From the NCBI GenBank assembly GCA_002411015.1, contig DHPY01000062.1:1-9414 (forward strand): a stretch of 9,414 nt of DNA, written 5' to 3'. Numbering within the stretch: the stretch's first letter is position 1; every line of letters starts with the position of its first letter. Below, piece by piece: positions 1 to 7,009 of this stretch. This DNA comes from Armatimonadetes bacterium UBA5352. Lineage in GTDB: Bacteria; Armatimonadota; Zipacnadia; Zipacnadales; UBA5352. Under the pieces are notes generated by a model. That model did no database searches. It saw only the letters and a list, made by a program, of their open reading frames with translations, and had not been told where the DNA came from. Both the position numbers and the translations under genes were made by a program.

Positions 1-53
1 AACGGCTGACGACAACAGCAACGGTGGACAGATCTCACCGTCCGGAGGACCAC

Positions 54-2390
54 ATGGACGCCGCAACCTTCATCGACCGCATCCGAGGGAACGAGTTCTT
101 CGAGCAGCAGATGGCGCATATTCAAATCATTCCGCCGCGTGAGGCGCGCTACGCGGACCTCCAGGGCGGCCTGCACCCGTCCGTGGAGCGCGTGCTGAAC
201 GCGCAAGGGATCGAGCGCCTCTACACCCACCAGGCGGAGGCGATCGAGCACGTCCGTGCGGGGGAGAGCGTGGTCATCGTTACCGGCACTGCCTCCGGGA
301 AGACCCTCTGCTACAACATCCCGGTCGCCGAGACGATGCTCGAGGATCCAATGGCGACCGCGCTCTACATCTACCCCACGAAAGCTCTCGCGCAGGACCA
401 GCTTCGCGGCCTCGGGCGGCTTGAGACCGAGGAGATGCGCGACTGGTTCCTCACCGGCACCTACGATGGCGACACCCCGAGCAACCTCCGCCGGCGGCTG
501 CGCGATGCCGGGAACGTGATCCTCACGAACCCGGATATGCTCCACCAGGGCATCCTCCCGCACCACGCGCGCTGGAATCGGTTCTTCACCCACCTGCGCT
601 ACGTGGTCGTGGATGAGGTCCACGCCTACCGCGGCGTCTTCGGCTCGCACCTGAGCAACGTCATGCGCAGGCTCCGGCGCGTCTGCCGCCACTACGGTGC
701 CGATCCGCAGTTCATCTGTTGCTCCGCGACTATCGGCAACCCCGCCGAGCACGCCGGGCGCATCACCGGCGTGCCGATGCAGCCTGTGGATGACGATGGC
801 TCGCCGCGCGGCCCGAGGCGCTTCGTGCTCTGGAACCCGCGGCCGCTGAGCACCGCCGCACGCGGCTCGGGGGAGGACTGGCGCGTGGGCGGCGATCGGC
901 GCTCGGCGCTGAGCGAGGCGATCGACCTGATGACTGAGCTGGTGCGCGAGGAGGTGCAGACGATCGCCTTCGTGCGCACGCGGCTGGCGGCGGAGCTGCT
1001 CTTCAAGGGCGTGCGCGACCGCCTGCGGCCGATCTCGCGGCGCCTCGCGCAGTCGGTGCATGCCTACCGCGGCGGCTACCTGCCGGAGGAGCGGCGGGAG
1101 ATCGAGCGGCGGCTGGTTGACCGCGAGATCCTCGGCATCGCCTCCACGAACGCGCTGGAGCTTGGGATCGACATCGGCTCGCTGGACGCCTGCATCCTCG
1201 TCGGCTACCCCGGCACGGTCGCGAGCACCTGGCAGATGTCCGGCCGCGCGGGGCGTGGGGAGGAGGAGGCGCTGGTCTTCCTCGTCGGGCAGAACACGCC
1301 GATGGACCAGTACCTGATGGCGCACAGCGGCTACCTCTTCGAGCAGAACCCAGAGGAGGCGGTGGTTGATCCGAACAACCCGCATATCATCATCGGCCAC
1401 CTGCGCTGCGCCACGCACGAACTGCCGCTGGCCGACGCCGAGGTCCCGGATTTCGGCTCGTACAGCGATGTGGTGCTCGATCTGCTCGAGGAGGACCAGT
1501 TCGTGCGGCACCTCGGCGGCTACTGGTACTGGGCGAGCCCCGACTACCCGGCGGCTGAGGTGGACCTGCGCAACGTCTCCGGCACCGTCTACACGATCCA
1601 GGACGAGCGCGACGGCGAGCGGGTGATCGGTACGCTTGATGAGATCTCCGCGATGAGCCAGCTTCACGACCACGCGGTCTACCTGCACGCGGCGGACACG
1701 TACTTCGTGGAGCACCTCGACATCGAGCAGAAGATAGCGCACGTTGACCGGCGCGACCTCGACTACTACACGCAGTCGGTGCAGTCCTCAAAGATACACA
1801 TCGACGAGGTGGAGGACGAGGGGCAGTGGTTCGACGCCCCGCTTGGCTTCGGGGACGTGACCGTCAGCACGGAGATCCCGATGTTCAAGAAGATCAAGTT
1901 CGCCAGCCGCGACTCGCTTGGCTGGGAGAAGCTCTCGCTGCCGCCGCAGGAGCTTGAGACGGTGGCGATGTGGTTCGCGCCGCGGGAGGACGTGGTGGAG
2001 GAGCTGATGCGCCGGAAGATGATCGTGGGCGAAGCGCTGATCGGGATCGCGAACGTCTTTGTGGAGGTCGCGCCGCTCTACGTGATGGCGGACGTGCAGG
2101 ACATCGGCACGGTCGTGGACTCGACGAACCTCGGCCGCGACGCGCTCTTCGTGCACGACCGCTACCCGGGGGGCATGGGCTTCGCCGCGCGCTGCATGGA
2201 GCGCTTCGGGGAGATCATGGCGACGGTGGCGCAGGTGATCGAGGAGTGTACCTGCGAGGACGGCTGCCCCTCCTGCGTGGGCTCGGCGGTCCCGCCCTTC
2301 GCTGCCTCGGACCTCGACAGCGCCGTCCGCGGCCGCATCCCGGACAAAGCCGCCGCCCGCGAGCTGATGCGCCTGTCAGTGCGGGGGTAA
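54..2390 (+). CDS. DEAD/DEAH-box helicase with C-terminal DUF1998 domain (MrfA/YprA-like)
   Basis: A 778-aa superfamily 2 ATP-dependent helicase. Visible motifs in order: Q-like YTHQ (57-60), Walker A TGTASGKT (77-84), Ia PTKALAQDQ (108-116), Ib TNPDML (158-163), Walker B DEVH (187-190), SAT (224-226), IV AFVRTR (305-310), V STNALELGIDIG (364-375) and VI QMSGRAGRG (394-402). The C-terminus carries the DUF1998 cysteine cluster CxCxxxCxxC (C732, C734, C738, C741), a likely metal site. Length and order match the YprA/MrfA family; in Bacillus subtilis MrfA acts with the exonuclease MrfB in repair of mitomycin lesions. No MrfB-like partner is visible here. I chose ATG 54 because GGAGG (44-48) lies 5 nt upstream; an in-frame GTG at 24 lacks such a site. 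The cytoplasmic DNA-repair role is inferred from family. The gene looks intact, with no odd residues in the motifs. Confidence 0.95.
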   Translation: MDAATFIDRIRGNEFFEQQMAHIQIIPPREARYADLQGGLHPSVERVLNAQGIERLYTHQAEAIEHVRAGESVVIVTGTASGKTLCYNIPVAETMLEDPMATALYIYPTKALAQDQLRGLGRLETEEMRDWFLTGTYDGDTPSNLRRRLRDAGNVILTNPDMLHQGILPHHARWNRFFTHLRYVVVDEVHAYRGVFGSHLSNVMRRLRRVCRHYGADPQFICCSATIGNPAEHAGRITGVPMQPVDDDGSPRGPRRFVLWNPRPLSTAARGSGEDWRVGGDRRSALSEAIDLMTELVREEVQTIAFVRTRLAAELLFKGVRDRLRPISRRLAQSVHAYRGGYLPEERREIERRLVDREILGIASTNALELGIDIGSLDACILVGYPGTVASTWQMSGRAGRGEEEALVFLVGQNTPMDQYLMAHSGYLFEQNPEEAVVDPNNPHIIIGHLRCATHELPLADAEVPDFGSYSDVVLDLLEEDQFVRHLGGYWYWASPDYPAAEVDLRNVSGTVYTIQDERDGERVIGTLDEISAMSQLHDHAVYLHAADTYFVEHLDIEQKIAHVDRRDLDYYTQSVQSSKIHIDEVEDEGQWFDAPLGFGDVTVSTEIPMFKKIKFASRDSLGWEKLSLPPQELETVAMWFAPREDVVEELMRRKMIVGEALIGIANVFVEVAPLYVMADVQDIGTVVDSTNLGRDALFVHDRYPGGMGFAARCMERFGEIMATVAQVIEECTCEDGCPSCVGSAVPPFAASDLDSAVRGRIPDKAAARELMRLSVRG

Positions 2391-2428
2391 GGGGAGAGTG
2401 GCGCGGAGCAGCCGGGGGTACAGATGTG

Positions 2429-2456
2429 AGGCGAGGGAGCTTTCACTCCCTCGCCT
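2429..2456. repeat. Perfect 11-bp inverted repeat (hairpin) after the helicase gene
   Basis: AGGCGAGGGAG (2429-2439) and CTCCCTCGCCT (2446-2456) are perfectly complementary around the 6-nt loop CTTTCA. It starts 38 nt after the helicase stop and sits between convergent genes (helicase + and pilin -), so a role in ending transcription is plausible. Neither strand has a T-tract after the stem, so it is not a canonical rho-independent terminator; it may instead be a copy of a dispersed palindromic repeat. Confidence 0.7.
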
Positions 2457-2533
2457 ACCGCCGGCTGGACGTCCTGTCTCCTGCAAGCGCCTACGGTAAA
2501 CCGCTACACTTGTGGGACAGGAAAAGCTCTACA

Positions 2534-2555
2534 CCGGCAGGCCCTGGTGGGCCGG
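2534..2555 (-). terminator. Possible weak terminator of the pilin gene
   Basis: CCGGC (2534-2538) can pair with GCCGG (2551-2555), with GGCCC/GGGCC as a competing inner pairing. Read on the minus strand it lies about 30 nt past the pilin stop and is followed about eight bases later by a short TTTT run. The stem is short and the T-run weak and displaced, so this is tentative. Confidence 0.3.
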
Positions 2556-2585
2556 AGATACGGTGACGTCAGCCGGGTGTGTTTG

Positions 2586-2753
2586 TTACGGTGTCGCGGC
2601 ACCGGAGATCTCGTCTGCCGAGTTGTTGACCGTCGTCCGGACGGTGCCGCCAAGACCCCGCCACGCGATGATACCTGCGACAACGACCAGAGCCAGAAGC
2701 AGCGCGTACTCGACTGTCGTCAGACCCTCTTCGTCCTTCCACAGCTCGAACAT
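2586..2753 (-). CDS. flp: Flp family type IVb pilin
   Basis: A 55-aa class IVb prepilin. The N-terminus has a short charged leader, MFELWKDEEG, followed by LTTVEY and a hydrophobic stretch of about 19 residues (ALLLALVVVAGIIAW...), then a short polar tail ending SGAATP. This is the Flp/Fap signature: prepilin peptidase (TadV/FppA type) cleaves after Gly10, leaving Glu at +5 and Tyr at +6 of the mature pilin, about 45 aa long. In the Tad system such pilins polymerise into adhesive Flp pili. The start is fixed by a strong GAGGAGG (2768-2762) 8 nt upstream. The gene is preceded by a strong promoter near 2968-2995 and a leader of about 208 nt. No tadA/B/C/Z, rcpA or peptidase gene lies nearby, so the assembly machinery must be elsewhere. 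Family assignment is firm; export and assembly are inferred. Confidence 0.92.
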   Translation of the reverse strand: MFELWKDEEGLTTVEYALLLALVVVAGIIAWRGLGGTVRTTVNNSADEISGAATP

Positions 2754-2961
2754 ATTGTCCGCCTCCTCATGCAGTGTGTGCGACGGTAGTTTGGGCCGTG
2801 AGCCAGGCTTACCCGGTGCGTCCAGTTGCTGAGATGAGAGTGGGCTTTGCGCCCGCTGATCGGTCAGTTCCCGGGGGGCCCCAGACAGTTGCCTGTCTCT
2901 GGTCCCGCTGCCCGATCCTCTCTTCTCAAGGTTCGCTCAAGCTTCTGTGGCCCGTCTGTGC
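2754..2961 (-). promoter_or_regulatory. Long structured 5' leader of the pilin mRNA
   Basis: From the predicted transcription start near 2961 to the pilin ATG there are about 208 nt with no convincing reading frame. On the minus strand it can fold into several hairpins: CCA(GA)GACAG-GCAA-CTGTCTGG with a GNRA loop (about 2881-2902); CTGA-CCGA-TCAG, which can be extended by flanking CCCG/CGGG; and GGGC-GCAAA-GCCC, which competes with that extension by sharing the GGG. A near-palindrome GTGAGCC-A-GGCTTAC lies at 2798-2812 on the plus strand. Mutually exclusive pairings of this kind are typical of regulatory leaders, but I cannot match it to a known riboswitch. The string CGCAAAGCC recalls the c-di-GMP-I core only locally. 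Confidence 0.4.
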
Positions 2962-2967
2962 ACGACC

Positions 2968-2995
2968 AGTATACGCACCACGTTCTTCCTGTCAA
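2968..2995 (-). promoter_or_regulatory. Strong sigma-70-like promoter for the pilin gene
   Basis: On the minus strand a perfect -35 TTGACA (2995-2990) is followed after 16 bp by the -10 TATACT (2973-2968, 5 of 6 matches to TATAAT). This predicts transcription start near 2961, reading toward the pilin. It is the best promoter match I found in the window. An A-tract at 3014-3009 lies at about -48 to -53, the position of an UP element. Confidence 0.75.
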
Positions 2996-3000
2996 GCATC

Positions 3001-3019
3001 CGCGGAAGTTTTTTCCGCG
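3001..3019. promoter_or_regulatory. Inverted repeat abutting the pilin promoter; possible operator or UP element
   Basis: CGCGGAA (3001-3007) and TTCCGCG (3013-3019) form a perfect 7-bp inverted repeat with a 5-nt T-rich centre, ending 5 bp upstream of the -35 box. The spacing suits a transcription-factor site or, through its A/T tract, an UP element. The binding protein is unknown. Confidence 0.45.
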
Positions 3020-3076
3020 ACATTTCCTCTCAGACTGCACTCTAGCTTTGCTCTCGTTATGCTCAATAGTGCTGAA

Positions 3077-3097
3077 AGGCCAAGTGGCGCTTGGCCT
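3077..3097. repeat. Perfect 8-bp inverted repeat in non-coding DNA
   Basis: AGGCCAAG (3077-3084) pairs with CTTGGCCT (3090-3097) around a 5-nt loop. On the minus strand the stem is followed by TTTC, so it could be a weak terminator for read-through from the esterase side. Together with 2962-3234 it makes up about 270 bp in which I find no convincing gene. Confidence 0.45.
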
Positions 3098-3234
3098 AGT
3101 GGCCTCGTCCGGATGCTCCATAACTGCTCACAAATGTCTCGAAAAAATGTTGTCGCGGGCCGTCGCAGCGAGTGCTTCCGACCAGTATATCGGCGGGCGC
3201 GCATGAGAGCTTGAGCGCATCCTGAAGAAAGAAT

Positions 3235-3267
3235 GGCGGCCGAGAGCGCTTCGTAGTCTCGGCCGCC
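3235..3267 (-). terminator. Rho-independent terminator of the sialate O-acetylesterase gene
   Basis: GGCGGCCGAGA (3235-3245) and TCTCGGCCGCC (3257-3267) form a perfect 11-bp GC-rich stem with an 11-nt loop, starting 22 nt beyond the esterase stop codon. On the minus strand it is followed by a T-rich run (ATTCTTTCTTC), as expected of an intrinsic terminator. It separates the esterase from the pilin unit, which therefore needs its own promoter. Confidence 0.8.
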
Positions 3268-3289
3268 GCTGATCCGTCACAGGCTGATT

Positions 3290-4876
3290 CTACTCCGTCG
3301 GCTGGCTGGTCAGTGGCCAGTCATCGGTGCGGAAGGGGACGGCCGGAAGCCCGGCGCTGTTGTAGAGGTTGGCGATCGGGTTGTTCGCCCAGGCGTAGCG
3401 GACGGCGACCGGCTGCGTGACCCCGTCGGCCCAGACCAGCACCTCGTCGCCGTCTATCTGAGCCTGCGCCCAGACCCAGGCGCGATCCTCGCCGGCCACC
3501 TGGAAGCCCCGCAGGACGGCCGGGTCGGGCGCGTTGACGGTTGCCTGCGTGCGCAGCCCCTCCGCTACGTTCGCGAAGCTCAGGCGCACGCGGTTCCCCT
3601 GGATCTGCATCGCCTGGTAGGTCGGTCCCTGCGAGACCACGTCGCGGTCGTAGACCTCATCAAGCGCCCAGAGCGCGAGCCGGTGGCCGACAGTCTGCTT
3701 GTCCTTCGGGTGGATGTCGTTCGCCTCACCGACATCGATCGCCAGCGCCTGCCCGGTGTTCGGCAGCGCGAGGGTCAGCGTCTGCGACTCGCGCAGCTCC
3801 GCCCACTGGCTCTCCTCCGGCCCCGTCGCCACCGCTCGGTAGTTCGCCAGGCTCACCCACGCGAAGGGGAAGTCGCCCTGCCCCCAGCGCTCCCGCCAGT
3901 CCGCGATCATCGTCGGGAAGAGCTCGCGGTACTGCCAGGCGCCGCTGGTCGCCGCGGGGCCGCCGAGGTGCGCGTTGGACTCCCCCTGATACCAGATCGC
4001 GCCCTTGATCGCGTAGGGGATCAGCGGGTGGATCATCGAGTTGTAGAGGTTCGACGGCCGGCGAGGATTGTTCTCGTTCATCGGGGCCGCCGGCTTCGCG
4101 GGCAGCGGAGTTCCGGCAGCGCGCGCAGCCTCGCACTTCGCCTCCCACGCGGGAATGGTCTGGTTCTGGTAGGTCTCCAGCGCAGCCGGATAGGCCGCGA
4201 TGGTCTTCGCCCACCACTCGTAAACCGGGGCGTAGTCCGGGTCGTCCTGGAGCCGCTCGGCGCTCGTCCACGCCTCCGCCGGCGTCCCGCCCCAGTTCGT
4301 GCTGATCAGCCCGATCGGCACCCCCAGCTCCTGGTGCAGCTTCCGGCCGAAGAAGTAGCCGACCGCGCTGAAGCCCTTGGCGCTCTCTGGCATGCACTCC
4401 GACCAGGTCGGATTGACCTCATCGAGCGGCTCCTCCGACGTGACGCGAGGCACCTGGCAGAGGCGGATCAGCGGGTAGTTGGCGGCGGCGACCTCCTCCG
4501 CGCCGTTGACGGCAGTGGCGAGCGTGAATGCCATGTTCGACTGTCCCGAGCATATCCACACATCGCCCATGACCACGTTCTGCAGCACGATCTCTTTGTT
4601 GCCCGAGACTGTCACGCTGAACGGCTCCTGCAGTTCGATCGGGTCAAGCCGCACCATCCACTTGCCATCCGCGTCGGCGGTGGCTGTCTGCGCCTGGCCG
4701 GCCGCGGTGACTGTGACCTGCTCCCCGGGCGCGGCCCAGCCCCAGACCGGCACCTGCATCCCCCGCTGCAGAACCATGTTGTCCTTGAACATCCCGTTGA
4801 GTGTTACATCGGCGTGAACCATCATCGCTGTCAGGGGCAGCAGCACAAGCAGAGACGGCAGCATGTAACGAAGCAC
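3290..4876 (-). CDS. Secreted sialate O-acetylesterase (SASA family SGNH hydrolase)
   Basis: A 528-aa exported carbohydrate esterase, expected to remove O-acetyl groups from sialic acids or related acetylated glycans. The N-terminus MLRY plus a hydrophobic core ending MMVHA is a signal peptide with likely cleavage after A22. SGNH blocks are clear: GQSNM (111-115) with nucleophile Ser113, the WYQGESN block (295-301), and DIHPKDK (387-393) with catalytic Asp/His at D387 and H389, followed by a conserved helix with GHRLALWAL (397-405). Residues 22-105 form a beta-rich N-terminal domain usual in this family. I chose GTG 4876 because GGAGGAG (4887-4881) is correctly spaced and the Arg adds the positive n-region; ATG 4864 is the alternative. 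It has its own terminator and is divergent from the GyrI-like gene. The exact substrate is inferred; xylan or other acetyl esters are possible. Confidence 0.93.
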   Translation of the reverse strand: MLRYMLPSLLVLLPLTAMMVHADVTLNGMFKDNMVLQRGMQVPVWGWAAPGEQVTVTAAGQAQTATADADGKWMVRLDPIELQEPFSVTVSGNKEIVLQNVVMGDVWICSGQSNMAFTLATAVNGAEEVAAANYPLIRLCQVPRVTSEEPLDEVNPTWSECMPESAKGFSAVGYFFGRKLHQELGVPIGLISTNWGGTPAEAWTSAERLQDDPDYAPVYEWWAKTIAAYPAALETYQNQTIPAWEAKCEAARAAGTPLPAKPAAPMNENNPRRPSNLYNSMIHPLIPYAIKGAIWYQGESNAHLGGPAATSGAWQYRELFPTMIADWRERWGQGDFPFAWVSLANYRAVATGPEESQWAELRESQTLTLALPNTGQALAIDVGEANDIHPKDKQTVGHRLALWALDEVYDRDVVSQGPTYQAMQIQGNRVRLSFANVAEGLRTQATVNAPDPAVLRGFQVAGEDRAWVWAQAQIDGDEVLVWADGVTQPVAVRYAWANNPIANLYNSAGLPAVPFRTDDWPLTSQPTE

Positions 4877-5052
4877 GGTTCTCCTCCGGTGGGTCTGACG
4901 TGACCTGCGCGGGAGAGTTGTCCATCGTTCGGCGTGGAACCTGCATCCTGCACCGTAACCTGCTGCAGGAGCAGCGGGCGCTGCGGAAGAATGTCTTGTG
5001 CGGCGTGCGACCGTGCCGGTGCAGAGCATCACCGTACCAGGGAGTGAACCAG
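4877..5052. other. Divergent intergenic region between the esterase and the GyrI-like gene
   Basis: This 176-bp region must hold promoters for both directions. I see only a poor plus-strand candidate with a TTGTCC -35 (near 4918) and no good -10 box, and repeated CTGCA words with small palindromes (4960-4978). No site is convincing enough to annotate separately. Confidence 0.4.
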
Positions 5053-5661
5053 ATGCCCAAGCGCGAGTTCCTGAAGCTTTTCCGCGAACTCTATCAGCCC
5101 CCGGCGGAGCCGGTGATGGTGGACATGCCTGCCATGAACTTCATCATGATCGACGGCTCCGGCGATCCGGAGACCGATCCCTGGCACCAGCAGGTCGTGG
5201 AGGCAATCTATGCGGTCGGCTACTCGATCAAGTTCATCCTCAAGGAACGCAGCGAGGACCTGGACTTCGTCATGCCGCCGCTTGAGGGGCTGTGGTGGGC
5301 GGAGGATATGACGTCCTTCACGGAGGCGGAGCGGGAGGACTGGCAGTGGACGATGATGCTGATGATCCCGGAGCCGGTGGATGACGAGATCTACCTCGAG
5401 GGCCATAGGAAGGCCTGCGCGAAGAAGTGCCTGGTGGCCGCGGACCTCATGCGCTTCGAGAAGTTCGAGGAGGGGCTGTGCGCGCAGATCATGCATCGGG
5501 GGCCGTACGCGGAGGAGGGGCCGACGATCGAGCGCCTGCACGCCTTCATCGCCGAGCAAGGCCGCCGGCCGCGCGGGAAGCACCACGAGGCGTACCTCTC
5601 GGACCCGCGGCGGACGAAGCCAGGGAATATGAAGACGGTGCTGAGGCAGCCGGTGGAGTGA
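5053..5661 (+). CDS. GyrI-like small-molecule-binding domain protein
   Basis: A 202-aa cytoplasmic protein of the GyrI-like family (COG4832-type, stand-alone SHS2/GyrI-like domain). Diagnostic blocks are MNFIMIDGSGDP (28-39), YSIKF (57-61), MPPLEGLWW (74-82), WQWTMMLMIPE (97-107), EGLCAQIMHRGPY (140-152) and KHHEAYLSDPRRTKP (176-190), in the order seen in full-length members. Such proteins bind hydrophobic small molecules, some being hydrolases or multidrug sensors; no DNA-binding domain is present here. ATG 5053 is preceded by AGGGAG with an 8-nt spacer and matches the usual start. It is a single gene, divergent from the esterase and convergent with the next gene only 74 bp away. The ligand is unknown. 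Confidence 0.92.
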   Translation: MPKREFLKLFRELYQPPAEPVMVDMPAMNFIMIDGSGDPETDPWHQQVVEAIYAVGYSIKFILKERSEDLDFVMPPLEGLWWAEDMTSFTEAEREDWQWTMMLMIPEPVDDEIYLEGHRKACAKKCLVAADLMRFEKFEEGLCAQIMHRGPYAEEGPTIERLHAFIAEQGRRPRGKHHEAYLSDPRRTKPGNMKTVLRQPVE

Positions 5662-5709
5662 CGGCGGCGAACGACCCTCGTCGTCCGTCGTTGTCGTTTC
5701 GTTCGTAGC

Positions 5710-5728
5710 GACGGGCATCCTACCCGTC
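5710..5728. repeat. Short hairpin between convergent genes
   Basis: GACGGG (5710-5715) and CCCGTC (5723-5728) are complementary around a 7-nt loop CATCCTA, filling most of the 74-bp gap between the GyrI-like gene and the convergent secreted-protein gene. There is no T-tract on either side. It may act as a bidirectional terminator or be one copy of a dispersed palindrome; the upstream 5679-5707 is rich in TCGT words. Confidence 0.5.
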
Positions 5729-5735
5729 TCGCCGC

Positions 5736-6992
5736 TCACTTCACCAGCCGCGGCTCGCCCCACACCGCCAGAGCGCCTGCGCCGGAGGCTCCCTCCGGTA
5801 GCCGCGTCTCCAGCGTCAGCTCGATCGCGTCGCCCTCCATCGGCAGCGGCGCATCCAGTATGACGCACGGGGCGCCGGCCGCGACCGGCTCCGTGCGCGC
5901 GATCTCCTCACCGTTCGCAAGCAGCACGAAGGTCGCCTGAGTGCCCTCCGCCGAGGCCGGGTGCAGGCCCACCGTGGTCACCACGCGCGCGTAGACGCCT
6001 GCCGGGCCGAGGGTCCACTTCAACGCGAACGGCACACCCATGCCAACGCCGCGTTCGAACTGCACCGTCCCCTCGGCAGTCGGCAACTCCAGCGGCGCCA
6101 CGTTGCGCTGCTGGTCGTAGCAGGCGTCAAGCACGAACGGCGTCCAGCGCCATGGCGTGGAGCTTGTGCCGCCGCGGTAGTCGGAGACGAAGTCGGTCAG
6201 CGGGACCTCGTCGAGGTGTGCGGAGTCGCCCTCAATGCGCTCGGTCGCCAGGCACAGGGCGGTGTAGATGATGTCCGCGCTCGTGCGGCTTGCGTTGGAG
6301 ACAAGCCGGCCGCGGAGCTTCGCCGCCACCGATCCGTCCCCGTGCGCCTCGTCCATGACAAAGGGCACGATGACCTGCCGCGTCGCACGCGCCTGCAGCC
6401 GCTGGCGGCGCTGGATATGCAGCGCCGCCTCCTTCACCGTTCGGCCGAGCAGCACCGGCGTGTGCTCCTCGGTGGCGGGCATGTCGTAGCGGCCGGTGTC
6501 GGAGATGCCGCTGGCCGCGTAGAGGTAGTGGTGCTTGCGCTCATCACCGGGTGGCGGGATCAGCTCCCGCAGGCTCGTCTCGTCGACGAAGCCCTCGGTG
6601 CAGTGCACGCTCATCGAGCCCACGTCCTCGATCCAGTGGCAGAGCACGCCGAGGTAGCGCGCGGCCTCGTCCATCTCGCCCGCCCGCACCGCAGCACCGA
6701 TTCGCTCGAGATACCACCGGAAGGCGATCGTGCTCTGCTGCACCGCGTTCACATCGTGGAGTGAGACGTTCGCGCCCTCGGGCCGGCAGTAGGTGGCGAG
6801 GTCGATGTGCTCGTTGCTCGACTGGTCCTGGAGCGCGGAGTAGTCATTGCAGAGCGCATCCGCGGCGTCGCCGAGCAGCTCCTGCTGCCATGCGGGGAGG
6901 CCGGTGATGGCGCGCTCGCGGATGACGTTGTGGCCGCCGCTCCAGCCGGTAGCGGCCATGGTGAGGGTCAGGGCGATGGAGACCGCGTGCAT
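5736..6992 (-). CDS. Secreted zinc-phospholipase C/S1-P1-like protein with C-terminal NPCBM-like domain
   Basis: A 418-aa exported protein of uncertain enzymatic role. The first 16 residues (MHAVSIALTLTMAATG) look like a signal peptide, and the predicted mature protein then begins WSGGH. An N-terminal Trp followed by His is the metal-binding arrangement of zinc phospholipase C and S1/P1 nucleases. A second signature, HWIEDVGSMSVH (H119, D123, H130), resembles their HxxxD...H motif with one extra residue; H154/H155 may add ligands. Residues about 265-418 (FVSDYRG, FERGVGMG, YARVVTTVGL, FVLLANGEEIA, AVWGEPRLV) follow the pattern of an NPCBM/CBM51 carbohydrate-binding module. ATG 6992 has GAGGAG 11 nt upstream; GTG 7022 is possible but lacks a good site. 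It begins 17 bp past the stop of a sialidase remnant, implying a former operon. The CDS is firm; domain calls are from pattern only. Confidence 0.82.
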   Translation of the reverse strand: MHAVSIALTLTMAATGWSGGHNVIRERAITGLPAWQQELLGDAADALCNDYSALQDQSSNEHIDLATYCRPEGANVSLHDVNAVQQSTIAFRWYLERIGAAVRAGEMDEAARYLGVLCHWIEDVGSMSVHCTEGFVDETSLRELIPPPGDERKHHYLYAASGISDTGRYDMPATEEHTPVLLGRTVKEAALHIQRRQRLQARATRQVIVPFVMDEAHGDGSVAAKLRGRLVSNASRTSADIIYTALCLATERIEGDSAHLDEVPLTDFVSDYRGGTSSTPWRWTPFVLDACYDQQRNVAPLELPTAEGTVQFERGVGMGVPFALKWTLGPAGVYARVVTTVGLHPASAEGTQATFVLLANGEEIARTEPVAAGAPCVILDAPLPMEGDAIELTLETRLPEGASGAGALAVWGEPRLVK

Positions 6993-7009
6993 GGTTGTGG
7001 AGGCTCCTC

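Noticed and set aside
2754..2961. c-di-GMP-I (GEMM) riboswitch in the pilin leader
   Set aside because: Only CGCAAAGCC matches; the preceding hairpin lacks a GAAA-type loop at the right place and I find no matching second hairpin or closing GGUUACC-type strand pairing.
2774..3214. Open frames on both strands between the pilin and the esterase terminator
   Set aside because: Translations lack family motifs or secondary-structure logic, no frame has a good ribosome site, and the region contains the pilin promoter and leader instead.
3683..4903. Long plus-strand open frame under the esterase gene
   Set aside because: Arg/Leu/Pro-rich shadow of a well-recognised gene on the other strand.
5679..5707. 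TCGT-rich stretch as a tandem repeat
   Set aside because: The units are irregular (TCGT, CCGT, CGTT) and only about 30 bp long; it is more likely local composition than a true repeat array.
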